From positions 1 through 30,942 of the forward strand of contig JAFQCI010000139.1 in the NCBI GenBank assembly GCA_017416505.1: a DNA stretch of 30,942 nucleotides. The letters run 5' to 3'. Below are positions 1-8,322 of this stretch, one piece after another. Each line of letters starts with the position of its first letter. Position 1 is the first letter of the stretch. A program made the translations under genes and the position numbers. The stretch comes from Lachnospiraceae bacterium. Lineage in GTDB: Bacteria; Bacillota_A; Clostridia; Lachnospirales; Lachnospiraceae. Under the pieces are notes generated by a model, which saw only the letters and a list, made by a program, of their open reading frames with translations, had not been told where the DNA came from and ran no database searches.

Positions 1-228
1 CATTGTCTAAAGCCAATGGGCTTCCTGCTTCATAAACCTCGTGTCTTCGCTCCGCTACGGTCGGCTCAAAGCCGACGTTCACCGAACGTCGTTCGCCCTA
101 CTATCTCCACAGGCGTTAATTCGGGCAGTTCCTGCCCTATATTTGATTTCTTATGCTATTTGTCGTAATCCCTCTGCCAGTATATTCTTCGTAGCATTGA
201 TGTCTCTACGGATTCTATTATACCTCGA
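1..228 (-). mobile_element. Right end of an IS200/IS605-family element (TnpB tail plus omega-RNA-like 3' end), cut by window edge
   Basis: Read on the minus strand, the end of a tnpB reading frame is followed by about 150 bases of GC-richer, strongly structured sequence, unlike the AT-rich surroundings. It contains the hairpin GGGCAG-gaac-TGCCC near 125-137, complementary GTTC/GAAC and GGCT/GCC pairs between about 61 and 90, and near the edge the string GAAGCAGGAAGCCC followed by ATTGG...CAATG. Such a string and terminal hairpin are typical of the right end of IS605-type transposons, where the transcript past tnpB forms the guide (omega) RNA. The last visible bases form the terminal hairpin, so any guide segment and target flank lie outside the window. 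No tnpA or full tnpB is visible here. Confidence 0.75.
151..228 (-). pseudogene. tnpB: C-terminal remnant of TnpB (IS605 OrfB)
   Basis: The minus strand reads SRYNRIRRDINATKNILA and then EGLRQIA before a stop at 151-153. The RDINAxKNIL stretch is the hallmark around the last catalytic Asp of TnpB. An in-frame TAA at 229-231 blocks the frame, and no zinc-finger or upstream RuvC segments are seen beyond it, so this is a remnant about 25 codons long. The RNA-coding 3' region next to it is better preserved than the protein. The assignment is by motif, not by database comparison. Confidence 0.7.
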
Positions 229-381
229 TTATATCTTATCCGAAATTTACCGTAACTATTCGAATCAGCACAATTTATTTTTTTAAACATACACATTCAT
301 TATATACGAATATTATTTTTTTTCAATTCTTTTTTCGACATTTGGAGGACTTTTTTTAACCCTATTTTAAAAAGAACAGTA
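229..381. other. AT-rich stretch between the IS remnant and the PAS-protein gene
   Basis: Nothing clear is visible: no open frame of coding quality, no strong hairpin and no promoter. It contains runs of T on the plus strand. It separates the tnpB remnant from the end of the sensor gene and may include decayed IS sequence. Confidence 0.4.
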
Positions 382-2535
382 TTATATTTCTTTCATTACA
401 ACGAGTCTGGCATCTCTTCCATCCGTCCATTGAATGCTCATCTCTTTTAACTTCATAATTTTATTCAAAGACTTATTGAAAAAGTCCTTTTCATAAATAT
501 CTGTTTTCTTCGTATTTTGATATTTTGCACAGGCATCGCAGGCTGCTGGGTCCACTTCTATCACTTCATGACAGGTCTTTCCTACAATATCACCGAAGAT
601 TTCCTTCGCCTTTTCATTGGCATAAAGAATCCTGCAATTTTCCATATCCCTGACATACATACACTCATCTACATCATCAAAGGCACTAAGCAGCATTCTG
701 GTTGTAGCATTCGCCAATTCTTTTTGATGCTTACGAACCAATACACCTTGCACCATATTGGTAATATTTTTGCAGAATTGAATGGTAGTATCATCGAAAA
801 CACGATGTTTTTCAAACTCGAAAAATGCAATACAACCAATCTGCTTTCCATATTGAACTACCGGAAGAATCAACAGTGCATCCATACCAAATCGTTCAAA
901 ATGCTGGGCATCTTTTGGCGATAAATTATCTTTGTTCAAAGCAATATATCCATCCCGTTCCAGTCTGACACGATTGGTAGTAAAGTCATCTTCAAATATC
1001 ATTTCTTCTTTTCGCTCTTTTTCATCTTTCCACTCGTAGACAACATGACCTTTCGTGCCTCTTTCAATATGGGTGGATTCAAAACGGAAAAAGACTATTT
1101 TATTAAATTCCAGATATCTTCCTACGGTATCAAAAATAGCATGGAAATTGGCTTCACTGTCTTCCACCATGTTAATGCGGTCTAAGATTTCTGTTTCAAT
1201 CTGGCTTCGCTTTAAGTCTTCTTTTAAAAGAATTTCTGCCATCTTGATTCTTTCTGCTTCTCTTGTCTTTACTACTCCAGAATAAATATTATCAGAAATA
1301 CTCTTTACATAACTGATAACCGAGCCTAAAGAATCCTGTAAATGGTCATATTGTTGCGAAGTATAGCAACCTATTACAAAAGTAGCAATATGATATTCCT
1401 TTACCAAAATAGGTAGCAACGCGAACTTCGCACCGGATACTTTCTGAGATAATTCAACAAAGGTAGGTACAACTTCCTTCATTTGCTTTTCACAGGCTTC
1501 CTGAATCGTCTGTTTATATTTCGGATATTCAAAAATATCATAAAATTCACCCATATAAGTCATAGGTCCTTGAGGCGGGCAAATCAACTTACCTGCCCTG
1601 TCTACTGCGGCAGTATACAATCCACTTAATTTTGCAAAAGTTTCTACGATATCCTGCATGACATCACTGGAGAAAGTATGTACAAAATCTATTTCATTGA
1701 TTTCTTCTTCCTGTAATACAGCATCCAACTGACCTTTTAATTTTACATTTTCTTCGCTGATACTTACTTCTCGTCTACGTTCATCGGTAATATCCATTAA
1801 AATAGTTTCAACGGTAATGCTGTCATCACTTTCATAGGTAATGATATTATCTGCCTGTGCCCATATAATTCTGTCTTCATTATTCTTTACATGAAAACGG
1901 CATTTATATCTGGTAGCATGAGAGTTAATGGCACTCCACATGGTATTTTCAACCATTTCATAATCTTCTTCTGTTAGCAGCCTTTTTAAACCGCTAGGTC
2001 CTTGCCAGATATCATGAATCCGGATACCATATTGTGAGATATTCGGAGATACATAAAGCACATGGGTGTCCGGTCCGTTGATTCTTCGCACCATAACAAC
2101 ATACTTACTTTTCATCACCGCAGATTCCAAAAAACCGAACTGAATTTCACGGTTCTTGTAAGCAGTATTATTCATAATCGCCATATCAATGCATTCCGGA
2201 TTTCCATACTTATCTCTGGTAACATGAACGTGGTCTGTAACAGATATGGTTTCTCTGGATTCGGTCACAATACGATATTCACGGTAGAAGTCTGAGATAC
2301 CCTGCTGAATGTTTTCATATACAACATTGGTAAATCGTTCAAAATCATCCGGATGTATCAAAGAAGTCCAACTTACTCTGCCTTCATATAACTCCTGACT
2401 GGTATAACCATATTGATTGATATTTTTTGAAATATATTCCAATTTCCATTCGTTTTTTATGTATAAACGACAAAACACAACAGTGGAACAATTTACTGAC
2501 TTTTCTAATATTACTCTTTCTACTGCCGAATCCAT
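382..2535 (-). CDS. Multi-sensor PAS-PAS-PocR-GAF-PAS protein without an output domain
   Basis: The 717-residue protein is soluble, with no membrane segment or signal peptide. From the N-terminus it shows a PAS-like domain (about 1-130, with YISKNINQYGYTSQELYEG), a second PAS (about 140-265), a short coiled coil, a PocR-like ligand domain (about 285-410, with FAKLSGLYTAAVDRAGKLI), a helical linker, a GAF-like domain (about 440-610, with LILPVVQYGKQIGCIAFFEF) and a last PAS (about 620-717, with MYVRDMENCRILYANEKAKEIFG). It ends right after WTDGRDARLVVMKEI, where relatives usually continue into GGDEF, EAL or a kinase. No output domain is visible in the 380 bases before the IS remnant. It could be a truncated regulator or a stand-alone partner sensor. 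The start has AGGGTGAAGGAG directly upstream. The domain calls are by eye; the PocR call is the least certain. Confidence 0.75.
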   Translation of the reverse strand: MDSAVERVILEKSVNCSTVVFCRLYIKNEWKLEYISKNINQYGYTSQELYEGRVSWTSLIHPDDFERFTNVVYENIQQGISDFYREYRIVTESRETISVTDHVHVTRDKYGNPECIDMAIMNNTAYKNREIQFGFLESAVMKSKYVVMVRRINGPDTHVLYVSPNISQYGIRIHDIWQGPSGLKRLLTEEDYEMVENTMWSAINSHATRYKCRFHVKNNEDRIIWAQADNIITYESDDSITVETILMDITDERRREVSISEENVKLKGQLDAVLQEEEINEIDFVHTFSSDVMQDIVETFAKLSGLYTAAVDRAGKLICPPQGPMTYMGEFYDIFEYPKYKQTIQEACEKQMKEVVPTFVELSQKVSGAKFALLPILVKEYHIATFVIGCYTSQQYDHLQDSLGSVISYVKSISDNIYSGVVKTREAERIKMAEILLKEDLKRSQIETEILDRINMVEDSEANFHAIFDTVGRYLEFNKIVFFRFESTHIERGTKGHVVYEWKDEKERKEEMIFEDDFTTNRVRLERDGYIALNKDNLSPKDAQHFERFGMDALLILPVVQYGKQIGCIAFFEFEKHRVFDDTTIQFCKNITNMVQGVLVRKHQKELANATTRMLLSAFDDVDECMYVRDMENCRILYANEKAKEIFGDIVGKTCHEVIEVDPAACDACAKYQNTKKTDIYEKDFFNKSLNKIMKLKEMSIQWTDGRDARLVVMKEI

Positions 2536-2562
2536 ACTCCTTCACCCTTTCTGTCCTTTGCT

Positions 2563-2595
2563 GTTACCGTCCACTCGTTCCTCGTAAACAGTAAT
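2563..2595. repeat. Interspersed hairpin repeat, copy 1
   Basis: Left arm GTTACCGTC and right arm AACAGTAAT are separated by 15 bases. The loop is close to that of the copy at 30804 (ctcgt..ctcgta). It sits in the gap between the PH-domain gene and the PAS gene. Confidence 0.6.
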
Positions 2596-2606
2596 CATTC
2601 ACTTCC

Positions 2607-3008
2607 TTATACATCATGAACATCACAATCGCAATCTGCATCACCATCCATGTTACCAATCATATCTCTGCCTCGTACACGGTAACGGTCTTTCGCTGTA
2701 TTTACCAGTTCTTCGAACTTCGCCATAAATGCTCTTACCTGGTGTATATTCTTAATATCCACTTCCGGCTGGTAGGTATCATTGGCATGGAAGGTCAAAG
2801 TTCCGTAGTTAAAAATTCTTCCCCAAAGTCCAATGTTTAATTTCTTATCTGTAACACGGTATAATTCTACCTCTTCTTCATGAATCCCAATCACTCCAGT
2901 ACGGATAATAAATTTATCCTCAAGTAAAATATATCTTGTAAAAGATAGTGGAAGACCGAATAGTGTTCTCTTTCTGTCTTTCCATACTATATTTTCATAA
3001 TCCTTCAT
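2607..3008 (-). CDS. PH-domain (bPH_2-like) protein
   Basis: The 133-residue protein has the compact beta-strand pattern of small bacterial PH-like domain proteins (YdbS/DUF304 type): KRTLFGLPLSFTRYILLEDK, a turn with IIRTGVIGIHEEEVELYRVTD, then GRIFNYGTLTFHA, and a helix at about 85-110. No membrane helix is present, unlike many bPH_2 proteins. The C-terminus is an unusual Asp/Cys tail (DGDADCDCD). The AGGAGG site 8 bases before the ATG overlaps the stop of the upstream gene at 3021, so the two are translationally adjacent and almost certainly co-transcribed. The function is unknown; PH-like domains usually bind lipids or peptides. Confidence 0.75.
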   Translation of the reverse strand: MKDYENIVWKDRKRTLFGLPLSFTRYILLEDKFIIRTGVIGIHEEEVELYRVTDKKLNIGLWGRIFNYGTLTFHANDTYQPEVDIKNIHQVRAFMAKFEELVNTAKDRYRVRGRDMIGNMDGDADCDCDVHDV

Positions 3009-3020
3009 ACTCTGTTCCTC

Positions 3021-4070
3021 CTATTCACCAAAATGAATGTATTCAATAAACCCAATAGCAAGTACCATAACCTTGTCTGCCCCCTGTTTTACGGACACAT
3101 GGAATACTTCCTTGGTGTTATCCAATTCTTCCAGTTTTCTGTTGGTTACTTCTGCCAGCAAATCTTTTTCTCTTACTTCATTTAATAAAAAGATTCTGTC
3201 ATCAATATTACTGTCTTCCATAAGACCTTTGATTTCCATAAGAAATTGTTTATGTAATCCCTGCTCATAAAGGTACTGGGTAGCAACATTCTTCTTTTGC
3301 ACATGGAATTCTTCTTTGCCTTCCAAAGTTACAATGTAATCATCGCTTCCCTCAAGACTCATATCAATGGTTCCTAATTTTTCATCAAAGACATTCCAAA
3401 TCGTATATTTCTTCTGACCTATCATCTGTCTGATTTTATATAATAAAATCAAATTCGGATTGGTAACATAAAATTCTGATTCTTCATGAATAAACTTTAC
3501 CTGTCTTGCATATAACTCAATAGGCTCCGTTCCGCTGATAATATCTACAAACTGAGCACCACTTGGTACGATAATCTTACGTTTTTCCTTTTCTGTTTCT
3601 TCAATAGTCAACTGACCGATGACTTCTTCTTCCTTGGCTTCAAACCGTTCTTCCTGCTTGCTTGGCTTATAATCCTTGGCATATTCGATTTCATGGTTTT
3701 CTTCCATCAAAGTCTTTACATTTTCTATAATACGTGCTTCCACCTGTTGTTTTACACTGTTTTGTACTAAATCCGTATCCAGCTGCTCTTTCGGCATTTC
3801 ATAAAACTTCTGTGGTTCTTCCGTATACATATATTCTCTTCGAATTTCCTGCTTAATCTCTTCGTTAGACTTTACTTCTTTTATGTCTTGAGTGGAAATC
3901 GGTTCTGCCCACGGGTCATCTGAATAAACATCTACCGGATAAATCGGTTTCATAAGGTCCTGTCTGGTTTGAGCACTCACCTGTCCCCCAACAAAAGTTT
4001 CCTGCTCTTTTTTTATCTTCTTAAACATCCGACTGAAAAAATTAGAAATTTTAGTCTTTAAATCTGACAT
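3021..4070 (-). CDS. Unknown acidic protein with a possible tubby/LURP-like C-terminal domain
   Basis: I do not recognise this 349-residue protein. The ATG at 4070 was chosen because AAGGAGAAGGAG lies just before it; an upstream ATG at 4091 has no such site. The N-terminus is a basic amphipathic helix (about 1-25, LKTKISNFFSRMFKKIKK). It is followed by a charged, probably disordered and helical Glu/Lys-rich stretch (about 30-170). The C-terminal half (about 175-349) is beta-rich, with FIHEESEFYVTNPNLILLY, YTIWNVFDEKLGTIDM and a hydrophobic last strand VMVLAIGFIEYIHFG. This strand order and buried last segment recall LURP-one/tubby-like folds, but that is inference. It is the first gene of a unit driven by the promoter at 4197 and is followed 12 bases later by the PH-domain gene. 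Confidence 0.6.
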   Translation of the reverse strand: MSDLKTKISNFFSRMFKKIKKEQETFVGGQVSAQTRQDLMKPIYPVDVYSDDPWAEPISTQDIKEVKSNEEIKQEIRREYMYTEEPQKFYEMPKEQLDTDLVQNSVKQQVEARIIENVKTLMEENHEIEYAKDYKPSKQEERFEAKEEEVIGQLTIEETEKEKRKIIVPSGAQFVDIISGTEPIELYARQVKFIHEESEFYVTNPNLILLYKIRQMIGQKKYTIWNVFDEKLGTIDMSLEGSDDYIVTLEGKEEFHVQKKNVATQYLYEQGLHKQFLMEIKGLMEDSNIDDRIFLLNEVREKDLLAEVTNRKLEELDNTKEVFHVSVKQGADKVMVLAIGFIEYIHFGE

Positions 4071-4196
4071 ACTACTCCTTCTCCTTGTCATTAAATTCGT
4101 TCTACACCCACAAAATAAAAGGTATTTTGCCCCATGATACTTACGAATTGCTAAGCACTTTGCGCTTCCGCAATTCTAAAAACATTATTACTTTTC

Positions 4197-4225
4197 ATTA
4201 TAATAAATCCGTAACCTTTTATCAA
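4197..4225 (-). promoter_or_regulatory. Sigma-A promoter for the 4070-382 unit
   Basis: On the minus strand there is TTGATA (4225-4220), a 17-bp spacer and a perfect TATAAT (4202-4197). Transcription would start near 4190, giving a leader of about 120 bases before the gene at 4070. Confidence 0.75.
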
Positions 4226-4300
4226 CCTTTTTTTGATTTTCTTTTTATGCAAATGTACCAAATTTTTCTTGTAGATATGGAACATTTTAACAGAGATTCC

Positions 4301-4993
4301 TTACCAGACACGTCCATCCGCATCAAAATTAAATTCGTAGTCATATTCCTTGTAACTTTCCATTGCCTCTTCTCTTTCTTTGTATGCCTCTTCCTGTTGC
4401 TGCTGCAATTTCTCTTTTATATCCTGCTCGTAAGAGTCATCTTCTTTTTTCTCATCTGGAGTTTCCTTGGATTGGTTATCATCCTCCGGCTCAGAAGGTT
4501 CCTCTTCTTCTAATTCCTCAATCATATCTTCTATTTCTTTTTTTAATTTTTCAGCCGTTTCGCTATGCCCGTCCCCATGTTCCGTAGCACAGCCATCCTC
4601 TAACAACACATTTCTCGCTTCCTTTAAAGTTTCAATGGAAGCCTTTCTATTTTCCTCACTATCATAATCTTCCCCTAGGTTTTTTATCATAGCAAGAGCC
4701 AGATTAATATGGATGGAACATTCCTTTCCTTTTCCAGGATTGGACAAAAGCGCTTCCTCATATTCCTTGATGGCATCCTCATATTTTTCATTTTGATAAT
4801 AAATATTTCCCATATTATAATGCGCTACATAGGGCTGAATCCAATTGCAAAACAGCAAAGGAGTAACATCATTGGAATAATCCTCCTCTTTGTATTGATA
4901 AATAATATACTCATTATATATGTAATGAAACGCAAGCAGGGAACCGGCAAGAAGCATAAGAACCGATATGCCTGCAATGATTCTTTTTTTCAT
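4301..4993 (-). CDS. TPR protein of the Bat operon (BatC/BatE-like)
   Basis: The 230-residue protein has an N-terminal membrane anchor (about 4-24, IIAGISVLMLLAGSLLAF). A tetratricopeptide repeat follows (about 55-90, with YNMGNIYYQNEKYEDAIKEY and EALLSNPG), with a second helical hairpin to about 130. The tail (about 140-230) is strongly acidic and Gln-rich, rich in EEE, DDN and QQQQEE. It is the last gene of the MoxR operon, 14 bases after the VWA gene stop, with GGGAGGGAAGGGAA as ribosome site. In Bat operons of other bacteria a TPR protein in this place works with the VWA membrane proteins; the biochemical role is not settled. The charged tail suggests a protein-binding arm outside or along the membrane. 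Confidence 0.7.
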   Translation of the reverse strand: MKKRIIAGISVLMLLAGSLLAFHYIYNEYIIYQYKEEDYSNDVTPLLFCNWIQPYVAHYNMGNIYYQNEKYEDAIKEYEEALLSNPGKGKECSIHINLALAMIKNLGEDYDSEENRKASIETLKEARNVLLEDGCATEHGDGHSETAEKLKKEIEDMIEELEEEEPSEPEDDNQSKETPDEKKEDDSYEQDIKEKLQQQQEEAYKEREEAMESYKEYDYEFNFDADGRVW

Positions 4994-5007
4994 TTCCCTT
5001 CCCTCCC

Positions 5008-5955
5008 TTACAGTTTTCTTTTATAATAGATATAATCAAAAATCAACAAAAGTAACAATGGAATCGCAAAAAAGTAATAGGTTTCCACATACCCTTTTTT
5101 GTTTCCCGCCTCATCGTAATCTGCCTGTTTTCCAATCAATGACTGTAATTTCTTGATTTCATCATGTATTTCCGACTGTTTTGTCATATGAACATAATCA
5201 ATGCCAAAATCAGAAGCAATCTGTTTTAAATTCCCCTCATCAATCTTGGAAATTGCCTTTACTTCATTGTAATCCTCATCATAGTAATATAAATATTCCG
5301 GCTTTTCCTCATCCCCGGTGTATTTTAAAGGCCGCATGGCTCCACCCTTTTTCGTTCCATAGCCTAAAACAGCCCCTGCATCCACATATTGTTCCAGTTC
5401 ACTGTAAGATTTCAGTTCTTCACTGTTAATGACTTCCCCATCACTGATGAAAAAAATGATTTTATATGTGTCTCTTTCGTTTTTTAAGATATTATTTAAT
5501 TCTGACATGACATCATTCAAGGAGGTTCCACTGGCATAATATTCCATCTGGCCGTTCAGAACCTCAATAGCCTGCAATGCCATATTATAATCCACCGTAT
5601 ACGGCACCGTTCTTTCTACGGAATTACCGAAGGTAACTACAGAAAAAGAGGCTCCCGGAAACTGCTCCATAATATACTTACAATCCTCTTTTACCGCATC
5701 GATTCTCCTGTCATTCCCATTGTAATCTTCCGCCAGCATACTTATGGTATTATCTACCACAAATAAGATATCCACGTTATTGGACAGATTTGTCACATCT
5801 TTTCCCGGCACCATGATTCTTAAATTGATTACAAACAACAAAACTACAATCAAAATCTGCCTTATGTAATGAAAGATTCCTTTCCGCTTAAAAAACAATA
5901 ACAGTATACATATGATTCCCATAATCCAGACTGGGATAATTGGATTTATTATCAT
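5008..5955 (-). CDS. VWA-domain membrane protein (BatB-like)
   Basis: The 315-residue protein has two membrane segments at the N-terminus (about 8-22 and 32-48). A von Willebrand A domain (about 60-250) has a MIDAS-type motif DNTIS (Asp68, Thr70, Ser72 replacing DxSxS), the buried strand IIFFISDGE and an ASGTSLND turn. One membrane segment (about 290-309) lies just before the end. This TM-VWA-TM layout is the BatA/BatB layout. It lies 36 bases after the paralogous VWA gene with AGAGGTG before the ATG. Bat proteins in Bacteroides were linked to aerotolerance, and MoxR/VWA pairs elsewhere act in assembly of envelope or metal-containing complexes; which applies here is unknown. Confidence 0.8.
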   Translation of the reverse strand: MIINPIIPVWIMGIICILLLFFKRKGIFHYIRQILIVVLLFVINLRIMVPGKDVTNLSNNVDILFVVDNTISMLAEDYNGNDRRIDAVKEDCKYIMEQFPGASFSVVTFGNSVERTVPYTVDYNMALQAIEVLNGQMEYYASGTSLNDVMSELNNILKNERDTYKIIFFISDGEVINSEELKSYSELEQYVDAGAVLGYGTKKGGAMRPLKYTGDEEKPEYLYYYDEDYNEVKAISKIDEGNLKQIASDFGIDYVHMTKQSEIHDEIKKLQSLIGKQADYDEAGNKKGYVETYYFFAIPLLLLLIFDYIYYKRKL

Positions 5956-5991
5956 AGTTACACCTCTTATTTCCTTCCTTTTTGAATTTCT

Positions 5992-7005
5992 TTAAGATTT
6001 TATCCTTCGGCTTAATACAAAATAGATTCCAATAAAAACTACCATACATACAAACACAATCTGTGGCTGGTCGTAAATCAAGGTTTCTACTTTGTTCATG
6101 GCAGAGGTTTTTGTTTCCTCAATATCTTTAATTAAATTATCAAATACTTTCTTGGAGGTACTTTTATAATAGTGTCCTCCTGTACTTTCAATACTGCTCT
6201 TAAAGATATCTTCCTCCACAACATTATCCGGAGCAATGGCAAATACTTTTACCTCATTTTTCTTACAGAGTCTTGTAGCTTCTTCCAAGGTAACATAAGG
6301 GGTTCCATTTAATTCATTGTCCGTCGTAAAAATGATCAGTCTGGAACGCTCTGAATTTTCCGTCAAATCCGGAAAATTATACAAACAGGAAGCCAGTCCG
6401 TCCCCAATCAAGGAACTTCCCTCTTCACTTAAAGTCCCTTCGTATTTGTAATTATACAAATCGTAGTCAATATCATCTGAGAAAAAGTCAAAATCATCTT
6501 CACTCATTTTAATGCTTTCTTTAAAAGATTCCTCCAGCTTATCCAATGTTTCTAGTACATATTCATAATCATTGGTAAGAGGAACTAACAACACAGACTT
6601 CGCATTAAATATCGTAATTCCAAACCGTTCTCCATCTAGTTTTCGAACCACTTCCTTTAGTTCCGCACACATCTCCACATTCAGTTCATCTACGGAACTT
6701 GAAATGTCCATACATAAGAAAATATCCCGGTTCCGAAGTTCTGTATTGACCTGCTCTACCCTGGCTGGTCTTGATAAAAGAAGAAAGCCACAGCCAATGG
6801 CAAGTAAAAGGCTTATCAGTGCCATGCTGGAGTATATTTTATATTGTCTGCTTAATTTCTTATAAAGTTTCGTTTCTTCAACATAATCTATATTGGCAAC
6901 CTTCTTACCCTCTTTGTAAGCTGATTTTTTGCCTCGTCTGAAAAGGAATAGTACCACGAAAACGATAGCTCCAATATAGGCAATCCAAGGATATATTAAT
7001 TCCAT
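5992..7005 (-). CDS. VWA-domain membrane protein (BatA-like)
   Basis: The 337-residue protein has membrane helices at about 5-22 and 58-78, a VWA domain (about 92-300) and a C-terminal membrane helix (about 312-331) followed by basic SRRIKS. The metal-ion-dependent adhesion site is intact: Asp100-Ile-Ser102-Ser-Ser104, with SRLIIFTTDNE as the buried strand and second acidic site. A very acidic insert (about 165-190, with DDFDFFSDDIDYDLYNY) is unusual for the family. The start overlaps the end of the preceding small membrane gene by 10 bases, which indicates translational coupling. Together with the next VWA protein it is the likely client or partner of the MoxR ATPase. Confidence 0.82.
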   Translation of the reverse strand: MELIYPWIAYIGAIVFVVLFLFRRGKKSAYKEGKKVANIDYVEETKLYKKLSRQYKIYSSMALISLLLAIGCGFLLLSRPARVEQVNTELRNRDIFLCMDISSSVDELNVEMCAELKEVVRKLDGERFGITIFNAKSVLLVPLTNDYEYVLETLDKLEESFKESIKMSEDDFDFFSDDIDYDLYNYKYEGTLSEEGSSLIGDGLASCLYNFPDLTENSERSRLIIFTTDNELNGTPYVTLEEATRLCKKNEVKVFAIAPDNVVEEDIFKSSIESTGGHYYKSTSKKVFDNLIKDIEETKTSAMNKVETLIYDQPQIVFVCMVVFIGIYFVLSRRIKS

Positions 7006-7463
7006 TCTTCTATTACCTTCCTTGCTTTTGTAATCGAACCATAAATATCACCATTTTTATCAACAGAAAACTCAGGGGTATAACACTCGCTAATAATAGA
7101 ATAAAGTCCGGATAAATTCGTTCCCTTAATTTCCTGCAAGGTATAATTGTGAACTTTTATGCCTGTGGCTTCATACACAAAATGTCTTGTTATTTTACTA
7201 AGTTCCTGATACGCCTTTCGATTGGATAATTTATTGTCACGACAATGTTTCTCCAGACGATTCAGCTGTCCGAAGTATTTCTGTTTTATATTTTCACGGG
7301 TTTCAACCGTCATTTCTTTGATTGGTTTTACCTTTCTTTTTTTCTTTCTTTTAATTATGATACCAAGCATAACTATGATAGGCACTACCACAAGTACTGC
7401 TGCAACAATCATCATAATAAAAGAATAAGAATACATATCCTGCAACTCAACGCCCATTCGCAT
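6996..7463 (-). CDS. Small single-pass membrane protein of the MoxR/Bat operon (DUF4381-like position)
   Basis: The 155-residue protein has one membrane helix (about 13-37, FIMMIVAAVLVVVPIIVML) followed by a basic cluster (KRKKKRK). A cytosolic helical domain of about 110 residues contains QLNRLEKHCRDNKLSNRKAY, HFVYEATGI and YTPEFS. The ATG at 7463 was chosen for its GGAGGG site 8 bases upstream; the gene overlaps the end of the DUF58 gene by 17 bases and the next VWA gene by 10. In many MoxR operons a short TM protein (DUF4381 type) sits exactly here, between DUF58 and the VWA pair, and helix patterns like RNFLEE/YTPxFS are common to it. I infer that relation from position and pattern only. 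Confidence 0.65.
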   Translation of the reverse strand: MRMGVELQDMYSYSFIMMIVAAVLVVVPIIVMLGIIIKRKKKRKVKPIKEMTVETRENIKQKYFGQLNRLEKHCRDNKLSNRKAYQELSKITRHFVYEATGIKVHNYTLQEIKGTNLSGLYSIISECYTPEFSVDKNGDIYGSITKARKVIEEWN

Positions 7464-8322
7464 ACTTGTGTCCCTCCAGCAATTCAATAATTTTATCTAC
7501 AATTTCCTCTTCCTTTTCAATACAGGTACTGATAATTCTGTTTTGCAGAAGTTTTTTCTCATTGTCTTCATATAACTTTTTCCTGATATCCCGTTCCATA
7601 CGAAGTAATTTCTTATTTCCGGAAATAAATTCCGGTATGTAGGAATTAGTATCAACATCGAAAGCCTTTCCATCTGTGACCTTTGCATCCTTTATACTAA
7701 TGAAAAGTACATTGTGCTGATGAACCAGTTTTTTTAGCGTGTTTTGATTGATGTTTGCAATCCCCATAGGGTCCGTTACCACAAACAAAATCATCTTTCG
7801 TTTTATGTTCCTTACGATATATTCCAGCGTTTTCTCAATGTCGGTTTCATAGTGGGTAAACTCTTCTCTATCGTATTCCGTCAATATCCTTTCGATATTG
7901 TAAAGCCCTGTCCGGAAAGGATAAAACTGAATCTTACCATTTCTGTTATAGATGGCACCTACATTGTCCCCGTTTTGTGCCGCCAGATATCCGATGACAC
8001 CTCCTGCACAAAGGGCAAGGTCTTTTTTGACCTGTTTACAGTCTGTGTGGGCAGACATACTCTTTCCGGTATCAAATACAATCATAATATTATGCTTTTT
8101 TTCTGCAATGTATCTTTTTACCAGAACCTTTCCGCTTCTCGAGGTCGCTTTCCAGTCAATGTCCCTGATGTTATCACCGGGATTATATTCTCTCAGATTT
8201 TCAAAATCCAGACCATTTCCCTGATAGATGGATTTATAGGAACCATCAAAAAGATTACTGCTTTTTTTATTGCTGGAAATGCTTACTTTTGTTCTTATCT
8301 TTGTTACATAACTCATCTTCAT
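7447..8322 (-). CDS. DUF58-domain protein of the MoxR operon
   Basis: The 291-residue protein carries the DUF58 signature (FENLREYNPGDNIRDIDWKA, then TSRSGKVLVKRY) at about 40-70. It continues into a VWA-like fold with DTGKSM (about 88-93) and the strand KMILFVVTDPMG. No membrane helix is seen, so unlike many DUF58 proteins it appears to be wholly cytosolic. Its ATG overlaps the stop of the MoxR gene in an ATGA arrangement, so it is translated in coupling with MoxR. MoxR plus DUF58 is one of the most stable gene pairs in bacteria; DUF58 proteins are thought to connect the ATPase to its substrates. Confidence 0.85.
   Translation of the reverse strand: MKMSYVTKIRTKVSISSNKKSSNLFDGSYKSIYQGNGLDFENLREYNPGDNIRDIDWKATSRSGKVLVKRYIAEKKHNIMIVFDTGKSMSAHTDCKQVKKDLALCAGGVIGYLAAQNGDNVGAIYNRNGKIQFYPFRTGLYNIERILTEYDREEFTHYETDIEKTLEYIVRNIKRKMILFVVTDPMGIANINQNTLKKLVHQHNVLFISIKDAKVTDGKAFDVDTNSYIPEFISGNKKLLRMERDIRKKLYEDNEKKLLQNRIISTCIEKEEEIVDKIIELLEGHKYANGR

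Noticed and set aside
41..286. Plus-strand open frame of 81 codons at the left edge
   Set aside because: It is antisense to the tnpB remnant and the structured IS end.
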